Assembly (NCBI GenBank): GCA_001802125.1
Contig: MGZK01000105.1
Span: 1 to 48,733, forward strand
Reading direction: 5' to 3'
Source: Geobacteraceae bacterium GWC2_55_20
GTDB lineage: Bacteria > Desulfobacterota > Desulfuromonadia > Geobacterales > Pseudopelobacteraceae
DNA length: 48,733 nt
Within the stretch, counting starts at the first letter, position 1; each line of letters begins with the position of its first letter. This document shows positions 8,876-17,035 of this stretch, piece after piece. The notes under the pieces were generated by a model. The model was not told the origin of the DNA and did no database searches. It was given only the letters and a program-made list of their open reading frames with translations. A program made the position numbers and the translations under genes.

Positions 8876-9479
8876 TCATGTGCGCTGTCTCCTGATATCA
8901 TTGCCAATTCTATTGTTCGCGTTGTGCGGTTGCTCTTCACCGCGCAGCAAATTTGTTCTGCTGCCGTCGCCGGACGGGCATGTCGGCAATGTGACCGTTG
9001 CCAGCAAGGCGGGCGAGATCCATCTCGCCAAACCGTTTGAGTCGATTGATCTTTTTTATCCCGATGATCGCCCCTCTCAACCGGTCATCATGACTGAAGC
9101 AGAGTTCAATAGCACTTTCAAGGATGCCCTGGAGGCTCAACCGACTGCCCCGCTCACGTTTCTGCTCTATTTCGAACCGGGCACATCCAGGTTGACGCCG
9201 GAATCCGCAAAGACCTTGCCGGTAATCATCGATTACATTCGCAAGGTACATTCCAGCGACATCAGCATCAGCGGCCATACGGACAAAGTCGGTTCCAGGG
9301 ATGTCAACGTCAGAATTTCCAGGGAGCGAGCCAATGAGGTCGCAAAACTGCTCACAAGCATGGGAGTTGTTGCCGAATCGCTGGAAGTAGCTTCCCACGG
9401 CATGGAACTGCCCCTGATCAATACACCGGAGGGGGTGCCGGAACCGCGCAACAGGAGAGTTGAGCTTGTGGTGAGGTAA
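8868..9479 (+). CDS. OmpA-family peptidoglycan-binding lipoprotein
   Basis: A 203-residue protein with a type II signal peptide: a hydrophobic run then FALCGCSS, where the Cys of LCGC would be lipidated. The C-terminal 110 residues are an OmpA-like domain: LLYFEPGTSRLTPES, ISISGHTDKVGSRDVNVRIS with the Asp and Arg that grip diaminopimelate, and EPRNRRVELVVR. It would anchor the outer membrane to peptidoglycan. The ATG at 8868 sits within the end of the FecR gene behind GGAGGGAGG, so the two are coupled and probably act together at the envelope. Confidence 0.88.
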   Translation: MNNHVRCLLISLPILLFALCGCSSPRSKFVLLPSPDGHVGNVTVASKAGEIHLAKPFESIDLFYPDDRPSQPVIMTEAEFNSTFKDALEAQPTAPLTFLLYFEPGTSRLTPESAKTLPVIIDYIRKVHSSDISISGHTDKVGSRDVNVRISRERANEVAKLLTSMGVVAESLEVASHGMELPLINTPEGVPEPRNRRVELVVR

Positions 9480-9520
9480 TTTGGCTTCAACCGGGATGTA
9501 TCGCCTGAACATTCGTAAAA

Positions 9521-9679
9521 TCAATAGATGATTATATAGCCGTGCTGCTCGGCAATCTTGCGCACTTCATCCTTGTCCTTGATGGTATAGATCTTCCCTT
9601 CCAGCTTGAAGGTGTAGCCCCCCTGTCCATCCGGTATCGCATCCTCCAACAGGGCTTCAAAAGTTGCTGTTTTGATCAT
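9521..9679 (-). CDS. Small protein of 52 residues, unknown function
   Basis: The start at 9679 (MIKTATFEALLEDAIPDGQG) has a strong GAGGAGGGC upstream, which argues that this short frame is real; the longer reading frame runs back into the aldolase gene and has no such site. The product is a soluble, acidic/basic mixed protein with an alternating pattern (GGYTFKLEGKIYTIKDKDEV) that suggests a small beta-sheet followed by a helix and a hydrophobic YIIIY end. It is 17 bases downstream of threonine aldolase on the same strand, so probably its operon partner. I recognise no family. Confidence 0.7.
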   Translation of the reverse strand: MIKTATFEALLEDAIPDGQGGYTFKLEGKIYTIKDKDEVRKIAEQHGYIIIY

Positions 9680-9696
9680 TTTGCCCTCCTCATAGT

Positions 9697-10767
9697 TCAG
9701 ATATCCTGACTGAAAGCCTTTCTGACCGCCCCGGCCAGCTGCATAACCTCCTCCCGGGATGTTTGCCAGGAGCACATGAAACGCGCCCCGCCCGATCCGA
9801 TAAACGAGTAGAAACGCCATCCCGCGTTACGCAACCTGTCCGCGACCGCCTCCGGCATCTCCACGAAAACCGAGTTGGCCTGCTGAGGGTACATGATCCG
9901 GATTCCTTCGATCGCGGTCAACTGCTCCGCCAGCAGTGTGGCACAGTAGTTGGCATGCCGGGCGTTTTTGAGCCAGGTATCCCCTTCCAGCATGCCTATC
10001 CAGGGGGCCGAGATGAAACGCATCTTGGAAGCCAGCTGTCCGGCCTGTTTGCATCGGTATTCGAATTCTTCGGCCAGTTCACGATCGAAGAACACCACCG
10101 CCTCGCCGACCGCCATGCCGTTTTTGGCCCCTCCCAAACAGAGCACATCGATCCCGGCCCGCCAGCTGATGTCGGCGGGAGCCACATCCAGCGAAGCAAC
10201 GGCGTTGGCAAAGCGGGCCCCGTCCATGTGAACCCGCAGGCCGTAACCGCGAGCCAGTTCGCTGGCCGCCGAAATCTCCGCTGCGTTGTAAACCGTGCCG
10301 ACCTCGGTGGCCTGGGTCAGGCTCAGCACCCTGGGCCTCGGATAGTGGATATCGCTGCGCCTGGTTATGGTTCGTTCGACCTCGGCCAGGTCGAATTTAC
10401 CTCCCGGTCCCGCTACGTGCAAGAGCTTGGTGCCATTGGAGAAAAACTCCGGAGCGCCGCATTCATCTGTTTCTACATGGGCCAGATCATGGCAGATGAC
10501 GCTGTGATATGATCGGCAGAGCGATGCCAGCGCCAGCGAGTTGGCCGCCGTGCCGTTAAAGACGAAGAACACCTGGCAATCGGTTTCAAAGATCCGCCGG
10601 ATCTGTTCGCAAGCTCGCTCGGTCCAGTAATCGTCTCCGTAGGAAGTTACATAACCGCTGTTGGCAGCCTGCATGGCCTGCCAGGCCTCGGGGCAGATTC
10701 CGGCATAATTGTCGCTGGCAAACTGGTTGAATGTTGTCGCTGGTGCGTTCTGATCCGAATCGGGCAT
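9697..10767 (-). CDS. ltaE: Low-specificity L-threonine aldolase
   Basis: A 356-residue fold-type I PLP enzyme cleaving L-threonine and L-allo-threonine to glycine and acetaldehyde. FASDNYAGICPEAWQAM near the N-terminus, FVFNGTAANSLALAS, CHDLAHVETDECGAPEFFS, the substrate loop LRVHMDGARFANAVASL and the PLP-lysine segment CLGGAKNGMAVGEAVVFF are all as in the family. GGAGG lies 7 bases before the ATG. It is transcribed away from the L,D-transpeptidase gene. Confidence 0.92.
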   Translation of the reverse strand: MPDSDQNAPATTFNQFASDNYAGICPEAWQAMQAANSGYVTSYGDDYWTERACEQIRRIFETDCQVFFVFNGTAANSLALASLCRSYHSVICHDLAHVETDECGAPEFFSNGTKLLHVAGPGGKFDLAEVERTITRRSDIHYPRPRVLSLTQATEVGTVYNAAEISAASELARGYGLRVHMDGARFANAVASLDVAPADISWRAGIDVLCLGGAKNGMAVGEAVVFFDRELAEEFEYRCKQAGQLASKMRFISAPWIGMLEGDTWLKNARHANYCATLLAEQLTAIEGIRIMYPQQANSVFVEMPEAVADRLRNAGWRFYSFIGSGGARFMCSWQTSREEVMQLAGAVRKAFSQDI

Positions 10768-10875
10768 TTATTTCCTCCGGCTACCTGGAAATCAGGTCCA
10801 TGAACATCGAGAGTACAAATTAGCATCAGTTTCGGGTGGTAGCCAGACTTTTTCCGGCTGGTTCCGTCACAATGG

Positions 10876-10904
10876 TTGAATACTGTCCGATAAACGGCTA
10901 TTAT
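10876..10904 (+). promoter_or_regulatory. Putative sigma70 promoter of the L,D-transpeptidase gene
   Basis: TTGAAT (10876-10881), 17 bases, TATTAT (10899-10904), ending 38 bases before the ATG. Good spacing and good hexamers, read by eye. Confidence 0.55.
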
Positions 10905-10942
10905 ATTAAATTAGCTCATCATCCAGTCAAGGAAGAATTATT

Positions 10943-11821
10943 ATGCATTACAGCCGGATGCGGCTCTCACACAAGTTTGTCCTGGTCACTCTGTTTACCG
11001 CGATACTGGTCGGTTTCACGGTGTTGCGCACACCTTCGGTCACCGGTGAGCCGGCCGCATCCCCGTCGGACAAGGCCATCGAGGATCTCTCCCGGGTCGA
11101 GTACCCCAGCCTGGCAAACATCAAATGGCATGCACACTTCGTACAACCTCATCAAACACTGGAATCGCTCTTCGGAAACGACTGGATCTGGGTCGCCCGC
11201 TTAAACCGGGTGGACCGGCGGCACGTCTATCCGGGCATGACCATAAAAGTTCCTGAAAACATGGCCGATATCCGCAACTACACCCCGCTGCCCAAATTCC
11301 ATGAGCCGGCCGCCCGGCATGGCAAATATATCCTGGTGGACATCACCGAACAGTGGCTGGGCGCCTACGAGAAGGGCCGACTGGTCTTTTCAGCCCCGGC
11401 GGCCACCGGCAAGGCCACCACCGAAACACCGGCCGGCATGTTCCGGATCGATGCGCGCCATATGACGCACACCTCGTCGCTATACAAAACCGCCAACGAC
11501 GAGGAACAGTACCCGATGGACAACGCCATGCGCTTTTACATCGGCCCGGACAATGTTTCCTACTGGATCCATGCCCGCGACCTGCCTGGCCGGCCCGCAT
11601 CCCACGGCTGTATCGGACTGTACGACGAAGAGATGCAGAACCGCGTTTTCGACACCCCGGCAAAACCGGTACTGATGGATTCGCAGAAGCTGTACGAATG
11701 GGCTGTCGGTGAAAACGAATATGGAGATGATTACGGGGAACTGGATGAACTGGAAGATGGACCGGCGGTCGAAGTGCGAGGTTCGCTGCCGCGCTATCTT
11801 GACCAGCCTCCAAAGATTTAA
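10943..11821 (+). CDS. L,D-transpeptidase (YkuD domain)
   Basis: A 292-residue periplasmic enzyme with an N-terminal membrane anchor or signal (KFVLVTLFTAILVGFTVL). A LysM-like segment follows (HFVQPHQTLESLFG...RVYPGMTIKVPE near 65-110), then the YkuD catalytic domain from about 128. The catalytic signature is ARDLPGRPASHGCIGLYDEE (HxxxxxxSHGCI, Cys near 222). Such enzymes form 3-3 peptidoglycan cross-links or attach lipoproteins. The tail is acidic and low in complexity (ENEYGDDYGELDELEDG). AAGGAAG lies before the ATG. The next gene follows 22 bases downstream. Confidence 0.9.
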   Translation: MHYSRMRLSHKFVLVTLFTAILVGFTVLRTPSVTGEPAASPSDKAIEDLSRVEYPSLANIKWHAHFVQPHQTLESLFGNDWIWVARLNRVDRRHVYPGMTIKVPENMADIRNYTPLPKFHEPAARHGKYILVDITEQWLGAYEKGRLVFSAPAATGKATTETPAGMFRIDARHMTHTSSLYKTANDEEQYPMDNAMRFYIGPDNVSYWIHARDLPGRPASHGCIGLYDEEMQNRVFDTPAKPVLMDSQKLYEWAVGENEYGDDYGELDELEDGPAVEVRGSLPRYLDQPPKI

Positions 11822-11843
11822 AGCTGAATCCGGGAGGGATACC

Positions 11844-12290
11844 ATGAAAAAATTGCTGCTGGTTGTGCTGGCCATCTGTACATCCGCGACACCTGTCCTG
11901 GCTGCGCGGACGGTCTATCTGAAAGAAGGGGGAACCATCAGCGCAAGATCCGTCTGGAGAGCCAAGGGCAAGGTGCATGTTCTGGTAAACCGTGACACGC
12001 TGACCGAGTTTTCCTTATCGGAAATAGACTTGAAGCGTACCTTTGCCCGCAAGCATCGTGCGGTTCGCAAGCACCACCGGGTTTCAGGCGCTGTACAGGC
12101 GTCTAAAGCTGTGCCGGTGCCGGTGGCCGCTACTCAGACCTCCGTCAGCACCAAACCGGGACTGAAGCTGCCAAGCATGCCGGACCTGCCCAAACTCACC
12201 GGAAAAGAGCCGGGAACTCAGGCGCCCAAGGGCGAAGAAGGCACCATCAGGAAACACAAGAAAGAAATGGCCGAAAGAGCCGGGGAATAG
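11844..12290 (+). CDS. Secreted basic protein of unknown function
   Basis: A 148-residue protein with a classical signal peptide (MKKLLLVVLAICTSATPVLA, cleavage before ARTVYLK). The start at 11844 has GGGAGGG 6 bases upstream; a longer frame into the upstream gene is rejected. The mature N-terminal 45 residues (TVYLKEGGTISARSVWRAKG...LTEFSLSEIDLKRTF) look like a small beta domain sometimes seen in Geobacter-group secreted proteins. The rest is basic and Pro/Lys-rich with no recognisable fold. It is probably cotranscribed with the L,D-transpeptidase and may work at the cell wall; that is inference. Confidence 0.72.
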   Translation: MKKLLLVVLAICTSATPVLAARTVYLKEGGTISARSVWRAKGKVHVLVNRDTLTEFSLSEIDLKRTFARKHRAVRKHHRVSGAVQASKAVPVPVAATQTSVSTKPGLKLPSMPDLPKLTGKEPGTQAPKGEEGTIRKHKKEMAERAGE

Positions 12291-12307
12291 TGCCGACCAT
12301 TTAAAAA

Positions 12308-12344
12308 GCAGGGGCGAAGCAGCTTACTCCCGCTTCGCCCCTGC
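12308..12344 (-). terminator. Rho-independent terminator of hemB
   Basis: A perfect 13-bp stem (GCAGGGGCGAAGC, 12308-12320, with 12332-12344) and an 11-base loop. On the reverse strand it is followed by a run of five T residues, so it ends hemB; it may also stop forward transcripts, as the genes converge here. Confidence 0.8.
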
Positions 12345-12366
12345 CTGCTTCTGCTTCGTGTGCATC

Positions 12367-13341
12367 CTACCTGGCAAGCCAGCGGGCCACATCCTTGGCA
12401 TGATAGGTAATGATGATATCGGCACCGGCCCTCTTGAAGCCGACCATTGTCTCCATCACAACCCGCTCTTCATCGATCCACCCCTTCATAGCAGCCCCCT
12501 TGACCATGCTATATTCGCCCGACACATTGTAGACCGCCAGCGGCAGGTTGTACTCGTTGCGCAGGTCCCTGAGAATATCCAGATAGGGCAGGCCGGGCTT
12601 GACCATGATGATATCGGCCCCCTCCTCGATATCCGAAGCCGCCTCGCGCAGCGCTTCCAACCGGTTGGCCGGATCCATCTGGTAGCTGCGGCGATCACCG
12701 AACTGCGGCGTTGATTCCGCCGCCTCGCGGAACGGCCCGTAATAGCCCGAAGCATATTTGACAGCATAGCTCATGATCGGAATCGAATCATAGCCGTGCT
12801 CATCCAGTGTTTCCCTGATGGCAGCCACCCGTCCATCCATCATGTCGGACGGAGCCACCATGTCCGCACCGGCTTCCACATGCGAGAGAGCCTCGCGTGC
12901 AAGCAGTTCCAGCGTGGCGTCGTTATCCACATCCCCGTTTTTGATTATCCCGCAATGACCGTGATCGGTATATTCGCACATGCAGACATCAGTGATCACC
13001 GCCAGTCCCGGAACCTCCTTTTTGAGGGCACGGATCGTTTCCTGGATTATGCCTGTCTCGGAATAGGCGTCGCTGCCGACCGCGTCCTTGGTCTCTGGAA
13101 TCCCGAACAGCAGCACCGCCGGGATGCCCAGGTCCCGTGCCTCTTTTGCATCCGCCACGATATGCTCGATCGATTGCTGATAGATCCCCGGCATTGATGA
13201 GATCTCTTTACGGATTCCGCTGCCGAAAGCCGAAAACATCGGATATACTAGGTCGTTAACCGAAAGAGTTGTTTCACGAACCATCCGGCGGAAGGTTTCA
13301 TTGCCTCTTATTCTACGTGCACGGAACTGTGGGAAAAACAT
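12367..13341 (-). CDS. hemB: Delta-aminolevulinic acid dehydratase (porphobilinogen synthase)
   Basis: HemB condenses two 5-aminolevulinates to porphobilinogen, which feeds heme, siroheme and cobalamin. The 324-residue length is normal. Both Schiff-base lysines are seen ([15 protein letters not shown] near 200 and [12 protein letters not shown] near 252), and the zinc-type cysteine site [14 protein letters not shown] near 120. The ATG at 13341 is chosen over the TTG three bases upstream because AAGGAGG stands 7 bases before it. A short hairpin (13362-13378) lies in its leader. Demand for tetrapyrrole is expected given the cytochrome and B12 genes in this region. Confidence 0.96.
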   Translation of the reverse strand: MFFPQFRARRIRGNETFRRMVRETTLSVNDLVYPMFSAFGSGIRKEISSMPGIYQQSIEHIVADAKEARDLGIPAVLLFGIPETKDAVGSDAYSETGIIQETIRALKKEVPGLAVITDVCMCEYTDHGHCGIIKNGDVDNDATLELLAREALSHVEAGADMVAPSDMMDGRVAAIRETLDEHGYDSIPIMSYAVKYASGYYGPFREAAESTPQFGDRRSYQMDPANRLEALREAASDIEEGADIIMVKPGLPYLDILRDLRNEYNLPLAVYNVSGEYSMVKGAAMKGWIDEERVVMETMVGFKRAGADIIITYHAKDVARWLAR

Positions 13342-13582
13342 CAAAAATCCTCCTTGGCCTGCGGCAGTTGTACTGCCGGACTAGCGTGATTGTCAGGTAA
13401 AAAGAGTAATGCAGGCCGGATAAAAAAGCAAGATTTTACCCCAAAAGCTTGCATTGAAATGACATTGTGCTAGTATACATAAAATAGTTTAAGGCTGTAA
13501 TTGTTCTTGCGGCTTATAGATCTGCATTGACATTGAATAAGTATCCACTCATCGGTACATCATCTGAAAAGGAGGACCAACA

Positions 13583-14866
13583 ATGAAAAAAATGTTAAGC
13601 GGTATTATGGCAGCGGCTTTGATCGTATCGGCAAGTGCCTCATTTGCCTCTATCAAGGAGAGTCAGTTTTCAATCTCCCCTGTGATCGGCGGCTACACCT
13701 TTGATGAGAAACAGGATCTGGAGACTACTCCGGTCTATGGAGTCCGGGCCGGCTACAACTTCACCAAAAGGTTTGGAATCGAAGGGCTGTTCGACTATGC
13801 CAACACCGAACTTGACAACGGCGGCAAGGGCGATGTCAGCATGTATCGCTACGGCGGAGAACTGTTGTACCATATGTGGCCGGACAACAAACTGGTCCCT
13901 TATCTGGCGGCCGGATACGCCGGAATCAATTTTAATGGTAACGGTATTAACAATAAAACACGGGGCGCGTTCGATTACGGCCTGGGCGCCAAGTATTTCC
14001 TGAACGACAATTTTGCGCTGAGAGGTGATGTTCGCCACATAATTTACAGCTACAGCAAAACCTATAACAACATCGAGTACACCCTGGGCGCACACATTCC
14101 ATTTGGCGGAACGCCCACTGCTGTTCAGCCGGTCGCGCAGCCGGTGGTTCCTGCTCCGGCGCCGATGCCCGAGCCTGCCAAAATAGTGCCGCCTCCACCC
14201 GCAGCGCCTGTTGCCAATATTTCCGTATCACCGGTAACGATCATCAAGTCCAATGATGCCGCAGCCACACTGAGCTGGACATCCAGCAACGCCGACAAAT
14301 GCTTTATCCAGCCTGAAATCGGTCAGGTAGCGCCGCAGGGTTCACGCGCGATTTCACCCGCGGAAGACACCGCTTACACGCTGACCTGCAGTGGCCCCGG
14401 TGGCGAAGCAACCAGCAGGACCAGCATCGGCGTGACTCTTCCTCCACCACCGGCCCCGGCCCCGGCGCCTGCCCCGGTTGTGGAATCCGCCCAGAAAGCC
14501 GCAGCTGCACAGCGTTTCTGCGATAAGCCGGCTGTACTGGCGGTCGAGTTCGACACCAACAAAGCCGACATCAAACCCAAATACAAGGCAGATCTTGAGA
14601 AACTTGCCGAATTCCTGAAGGAATTCCCCAATGCAAAAGGCGAGATTTCCGGCCATACCGACAACGTCGGCGGCAAAGAGTTCAACCTCAAGCTGTCACA
14701 GCGCCGGGCCGACAGCGTCAAGCAGTTCATGGAAAAAGACCACGGCATCGCTCCCGAGCGTATCACCGCAAAAGGATTCGGGTTCAGTAAGCCGGTTGCC
14801 AGCAACAAGACCAAGGAAGGCAAAGCCAGGAATCGCCGTATCGAAGCAAACTTCACCTGTGAATAG
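13583..14866 (+). CDS. OprF-like outer-membrane protein: beta-barrel, Ig-like linker, OmpA domain
   Basis: A 427-residue protein. The signal peptide ends near SASFA (residue 22). Residues 25-170 are an OmpA/OprF-type eight-stranded barrel (GVRAGYNFTKRFGIEGLFDY, YLAAGYAGINF, LGAHIPFGG). A Pro/Ala-rich linker follows, then an Ig-like segment about 210-285 (TIIKSNDAAATLSWTSSNA... with Cys pairs), a second Pro/Ala linker, and the OmpA peptidoglycan-binding domain from 310 (VEFDTNKADIKPKY, ISGHTDNVGGKEFNLKLS, GKARNRRIEANF). It is likely a major porin tethering the outer membrane to the wall. A perfect AAGGAGG precedes the ATG. Confidence 0.9.
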   Translation: MKKMLSGIMAAALIVSASASFASIKESQFSISPVIGGYTFDEKQDLETTPVYGVRAGYNFTKRFGIEGLFDYANTELDNGGKGDVSMYRYGGELLYHMWPDNKLVPYLAAGYAGINFNGNGINNKTRGAFDYGLGAKYFLNDNFALRGDVRHIIYSYSKTYNNIEYTLGAHIPFGGTPTAVQPVAQPVVPAPAPMPEPAKIVPPPPAAPVANISVSPVTIIKSNDAAATLSWTSSNADKCFIQPEIGQVAPQGSRAISPAEDTAYTLTCSGPGGEATSRTSIGVTLPPPPAPAPAPAPVVESAQKAAAAQRFCDKPAVLAVEFDTNKADIKPKYKADLEKLAEFLKEFPNAKGEISGHTDNVGGKEFNLKLSQRRADSVKQFMEKDHGIAPERITAKGFGFSKPVASNKTKEGKARNRRIEANFTCE

Positions 14867-14886
14867 CCACGCTGACGGCTGATGAA

Positions 14887-14927
14887 CTCAAAAGCCCTTC
14901 CGGGATGTATCCGGAAGGGCTTTTGAG
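14887..14927. terminator. Bidirectional terminator after the OprF-like gene
   Basis: A perfect 17-bp stem (arms 14887-14903 and 14911-14927, loop of 7). The stem carries AAAA at one foot and TTTT at the other, so it can end transcripts from both sides: the OmpA gene and the convergent 14955-15299 gene. Confidence 0.88.
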
Positions 14928-14954
14928 TTGGGGCTTACAATTACGGTAAACCGA

Positions 14955-15299
14955 TTACTTTTTCCTGCGATCCTGCAGGGAAATCACCTTGGGGGCGCCA
15001 CCCTCCTGACGCATGCGCGTCTGGCGTTCCTTTTCTTCTTTTTCTTTCTCAATCCGTTCCAACTCTACCGGCGAGACAACACTTTCCAGACGCAACGGGG
15101 TTCCCCCCATAGTGAAGGCAGCTCCCTCCATCTGGAAATCATCAAGAATCCAGGTAAATACCTGCAGTGGAAAAGTCAACACCAGCAGCTTGACCTGCCA
15201 CCATCCAGCCTTGACATCCGGTGAAATCTCTTCGACCCGGGCGTAAAATCCCGGTTTGTCATCAACGTGTATAAGGACGAGATCATTGGTAGCGGTCAT
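14955..15299 (-). CDS. Conserved hypothetical protein
   Basis: A 114-residue soluble protein of no family I can name. The first 70 residues look like a compact beta-rich domain (DLVLIHVDDKPGFYARVEEI, GWWQVKLLVLTFPLQVFTWI, TMGGTPLRLESV), reminiscent of small Sm-/SH3-like folds. The last 40 are a charged helix (EKEKEEKERQTRMRQ) ending in a basic tail. The ATG follows directly on the TAG of the upstream cysteine-rich gene, so the two are translationally linked. Confidence 0.72.
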   Translation of the reverse strand: MTATNDLVLIHVDDKPGFYARVEEISPDVKAGWWQVKLLVLTFPLQVFTWILDDFQMEGAAFTMGGTPLRLESVVSPVELERIEKEKEEKERQTRMRQEGGAPKVISLQDRRKK

Positions 15300-15839
15300 C
15301 TATATGCCTCTTTGATTATGGATTGGTTGCTTTGTCGGTTTTTCTGCCCACAACAGCAGAGGTGTGCCCAGATTAATGTTCAATAGAAGTGACGCTGCAC
15401 GCAGACATTCCCGAAGATTATTTTCGAGTGCCGTCAGATCCACTCTATCCGAATCAGGAAGTTGACCTTCAAGGGAGTCACATACAAAAAGAATACAGTC
15501 AAGCGGACGAAAACCGGGCTCCAGAATACATCCCCTGGCATTCGAGTAAGGACACAGGGGCTTCTGTGAAAAATCCGGTACGACCGATATTCCGGCAGCG
15601 CAGAGGGCTAGACCGTCGAAGACATTCACGCGGTACTTGCCGTTCAGGCAGCATTGCCCGGAACAGTCACGACAGATTGTTTCCGAATCAGCAGCCAGTG
15701 TAATGCCAGCCAAAGATTCTTTTCCAACGCAATAGCCGGACAACAACTCCGGCAGCGTTTTTTTGGCGGTGGGTGAAAGATCGCTCAACAGAGCATTGAG
15801 TGACACCAGGCCATCCCGCCACAAATTCTGATCGCTCAC
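15300..15839 (-). CDS. Cysteine-rich (YkgJ-like) putative metal-binding protein
   Basis: A 179-residue protein with a cysteine pattern like the Zn/Fe-binding YkgJ (CxxCxGxCC) group: ICRDCSGQCCLNGKYRVNVF near 53-73, CAAG near 80, PLCPYSNARGC near 94-104 and PLDCILFVCD near 113-122. A bound metal or cluster is likely; no function is established. It starts at a GTG with AAGGA 5 bases upstream; the ATG two bases earlier is out of frame. It precedes the 114-residue hypothetical gene with no gap and follows the RNase P RNA gene. Confidence 0.72.
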   Translation of the reverse strand: MSDQNLWRDGLVSLNALLSDLSPTAKKTLPELLSGYCVGKESLAGITLAADSETICRDCSGQCCLNGKYRVNVFDGLALCAAGISVVPDFSQKPLCPYSNARGCILEPGFRPLDCILFVCDSLEGQLPDSDRVDLTALENNLRECLRAASLLLNINLGTPLLLWAEKPTKQPIHNQRGI

Positions 15840-15857
15840 ATTGTTCCTTAATATTTT

Positions 15858-16229
15858 GGTTGAAGCAGTCCGTAAGCCGGGTTCTGTTCCCGGCGCGGGT
15901 TACCCCTGGCCGGGCGATGGTCATTCATCTGGGTCTGCCGTTACCGGCAGCCTCAAGCAGCCAACCCGGAGGCACGGACGGGTAGCCCTTAACGCCTCCC
16001 TATTTGGCCTTGCTCCTGACGGGGTTTACCTGGCATCCGGCGTCACCGCCGGATCCGGTGAGCTCTTACCTCACCCTTTCACCCTTACCTGCCGAGGCAG
16101 GCGGACTTCTCTCTGTGGCACTTTTCCCTGGGGTCACCCCCGCTGGACGTTATCCAGCGTCATACCCTGTGGAGCCCGGACTTTCCTCCCCCGGATCAAC
16201 CGGCGGCGGCCACCTGGACTACTTCAACC
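15858..16229 (-). ncRNA. rnpB: RNase P RNA, bacterial type A
   Basis: The ribozyme of RNase P, which makes mature tRNA 5' ends. Read on the reverse strand, the 5' end GGTTGAAG pairs with the 3' end CTTCAACC (helix P1). Close to the 5' end is the universal GGGGAGGAAAGTCCGGGCTC, and near the 3' end AGAACCCGGCTTACGGACTG, which contains the conserved P4 partner. A length of about 370 nt is normal. Ends are set from the P1 pairing and could be off by a few bases. Long protein frames across this region are spurious. Confidence 0.95.
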
Positions 16230-16279
16230 AAACTCTCGATCCGGCGGAACAGTACGCTTCCACCGTTAACCAACAGGTG

Positions 16280-16987
16280 TTACTGCTGTTTCAGGATCAG
16301 GATCCTCTGACAATGCGGACAGGTCAGCAGTTCTTCATACTTGAACAGGTTGTTATACAGTTGTGGCGGCAGATGCATGTTGCATCCCAGACAATGGCCG
16401 TCGCGGGCAATCGCGAGCGCCTGGCCGCGACGCTGATCGCGCAGGGCGGCAAACCGCTTGACCAGGCTGGCGGGCATCTCTTTTGTCAATGTTTCCCGGC
16501 GGGCAATATCGGAATCAATGTCCTGCTGAATATTTTCAATTTCCGACTGTTTTTCCGCGATGCGCCGTCCGGAGTTTTCGGAAAGTTCTTCAAGTGCAGC
16601 GCTTTTGGCTGCAACCGCTCCGGAGATTTCCTCGATCTGGCCGATCTTCTGCAAAACCCGTTCTTCAAGGTCGGCAATCTGCTTGCGCGCCGCAGTGATC
16701 TCTCGCCCGACCGCCTGGAACTCCTTGTTGGTCTTGATTTCCTTCATGTTGGTTTCAGCCCGCTGAATATTTTCGAGTTCCGCAGCATGATTGACTTCCA
16801 GATCGCGTTTTTCCTGTTCAAGCCGGGCAAGCCCGGCTTGCATTGCGGCCAGCTCCTCACGGGACGCATCAATCGTCTGGGCTATTTCGTTAAGCTCTTC
16901 ATGCAACCCACTCTGCTTGACCTTCAAGCTATCGATCATTTGGTCAACTTCCTGTAACTCTTCCAGCATGTCCAATTTCTTTTTCAA
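16280..16987 (-). CDS. Coiled-coil zinc-ribbon protein (CT398/DUF164-like)
   Basis: A 235-residue protein. Residues 1-185 are an almost continuous heptad-rich coiled coil (LEELQEVDQMIDSLKVKQSG and onwards), containing the conserved KTNKEFQAVGREI hairpin. It ends in a four-cysteine zinc ribbon: HCLGCNMHLPP and LLTCPHCQRIL. The family is widespread near RNase P and Nif3 genes; proposed links are to secretion or RNA, none proven. A TTG at 16987 is the chosen start, because AAGGGGG lies 8 bases upstream; an upstream TTG at 17011 lacks a site. Confidence 0.85.
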   Translation of the reverse strand: MKKKLDMLEELQEVDQMIDSLKVKQSGLHEELNEIAQTIDASREELAAMQAGLARLEQEKRDLEVNHAAELENIQRAETNMKEIKTNKEFQAVGREITAARKQIADLEERVLQKIGQIEEISGAVAAKSAALEELSENSGRRIAEKQSEIENIQQDIDSDIARRETLTKEMPASLVKRFAALRDQRRGQALAIARDGHCLGCNMHLPPQLYNNLFKYEELLTCPHCQRILILKQQ

Positions 16988-17035
16988 AGTCGTTTTCCCC
17001 CTTTGGTACAAGTTTTATTTTTTCACCGGTTCGGT

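Noticed and set aside
13345-13582. c-di-GMP/cGAMP (GEMM) riboswitch before the OprF-like gene
   Set aside because: Such switches are common in this group, but the GEMM core sequence is not found here; no convincing promoter pair could be chosen either.
15841-16957. Forward frames of 142 and 317 codons
   Set aside because: They lie over RNase P RNA and antisense to the zinc-ribbon gene; no start site or family resemblance.
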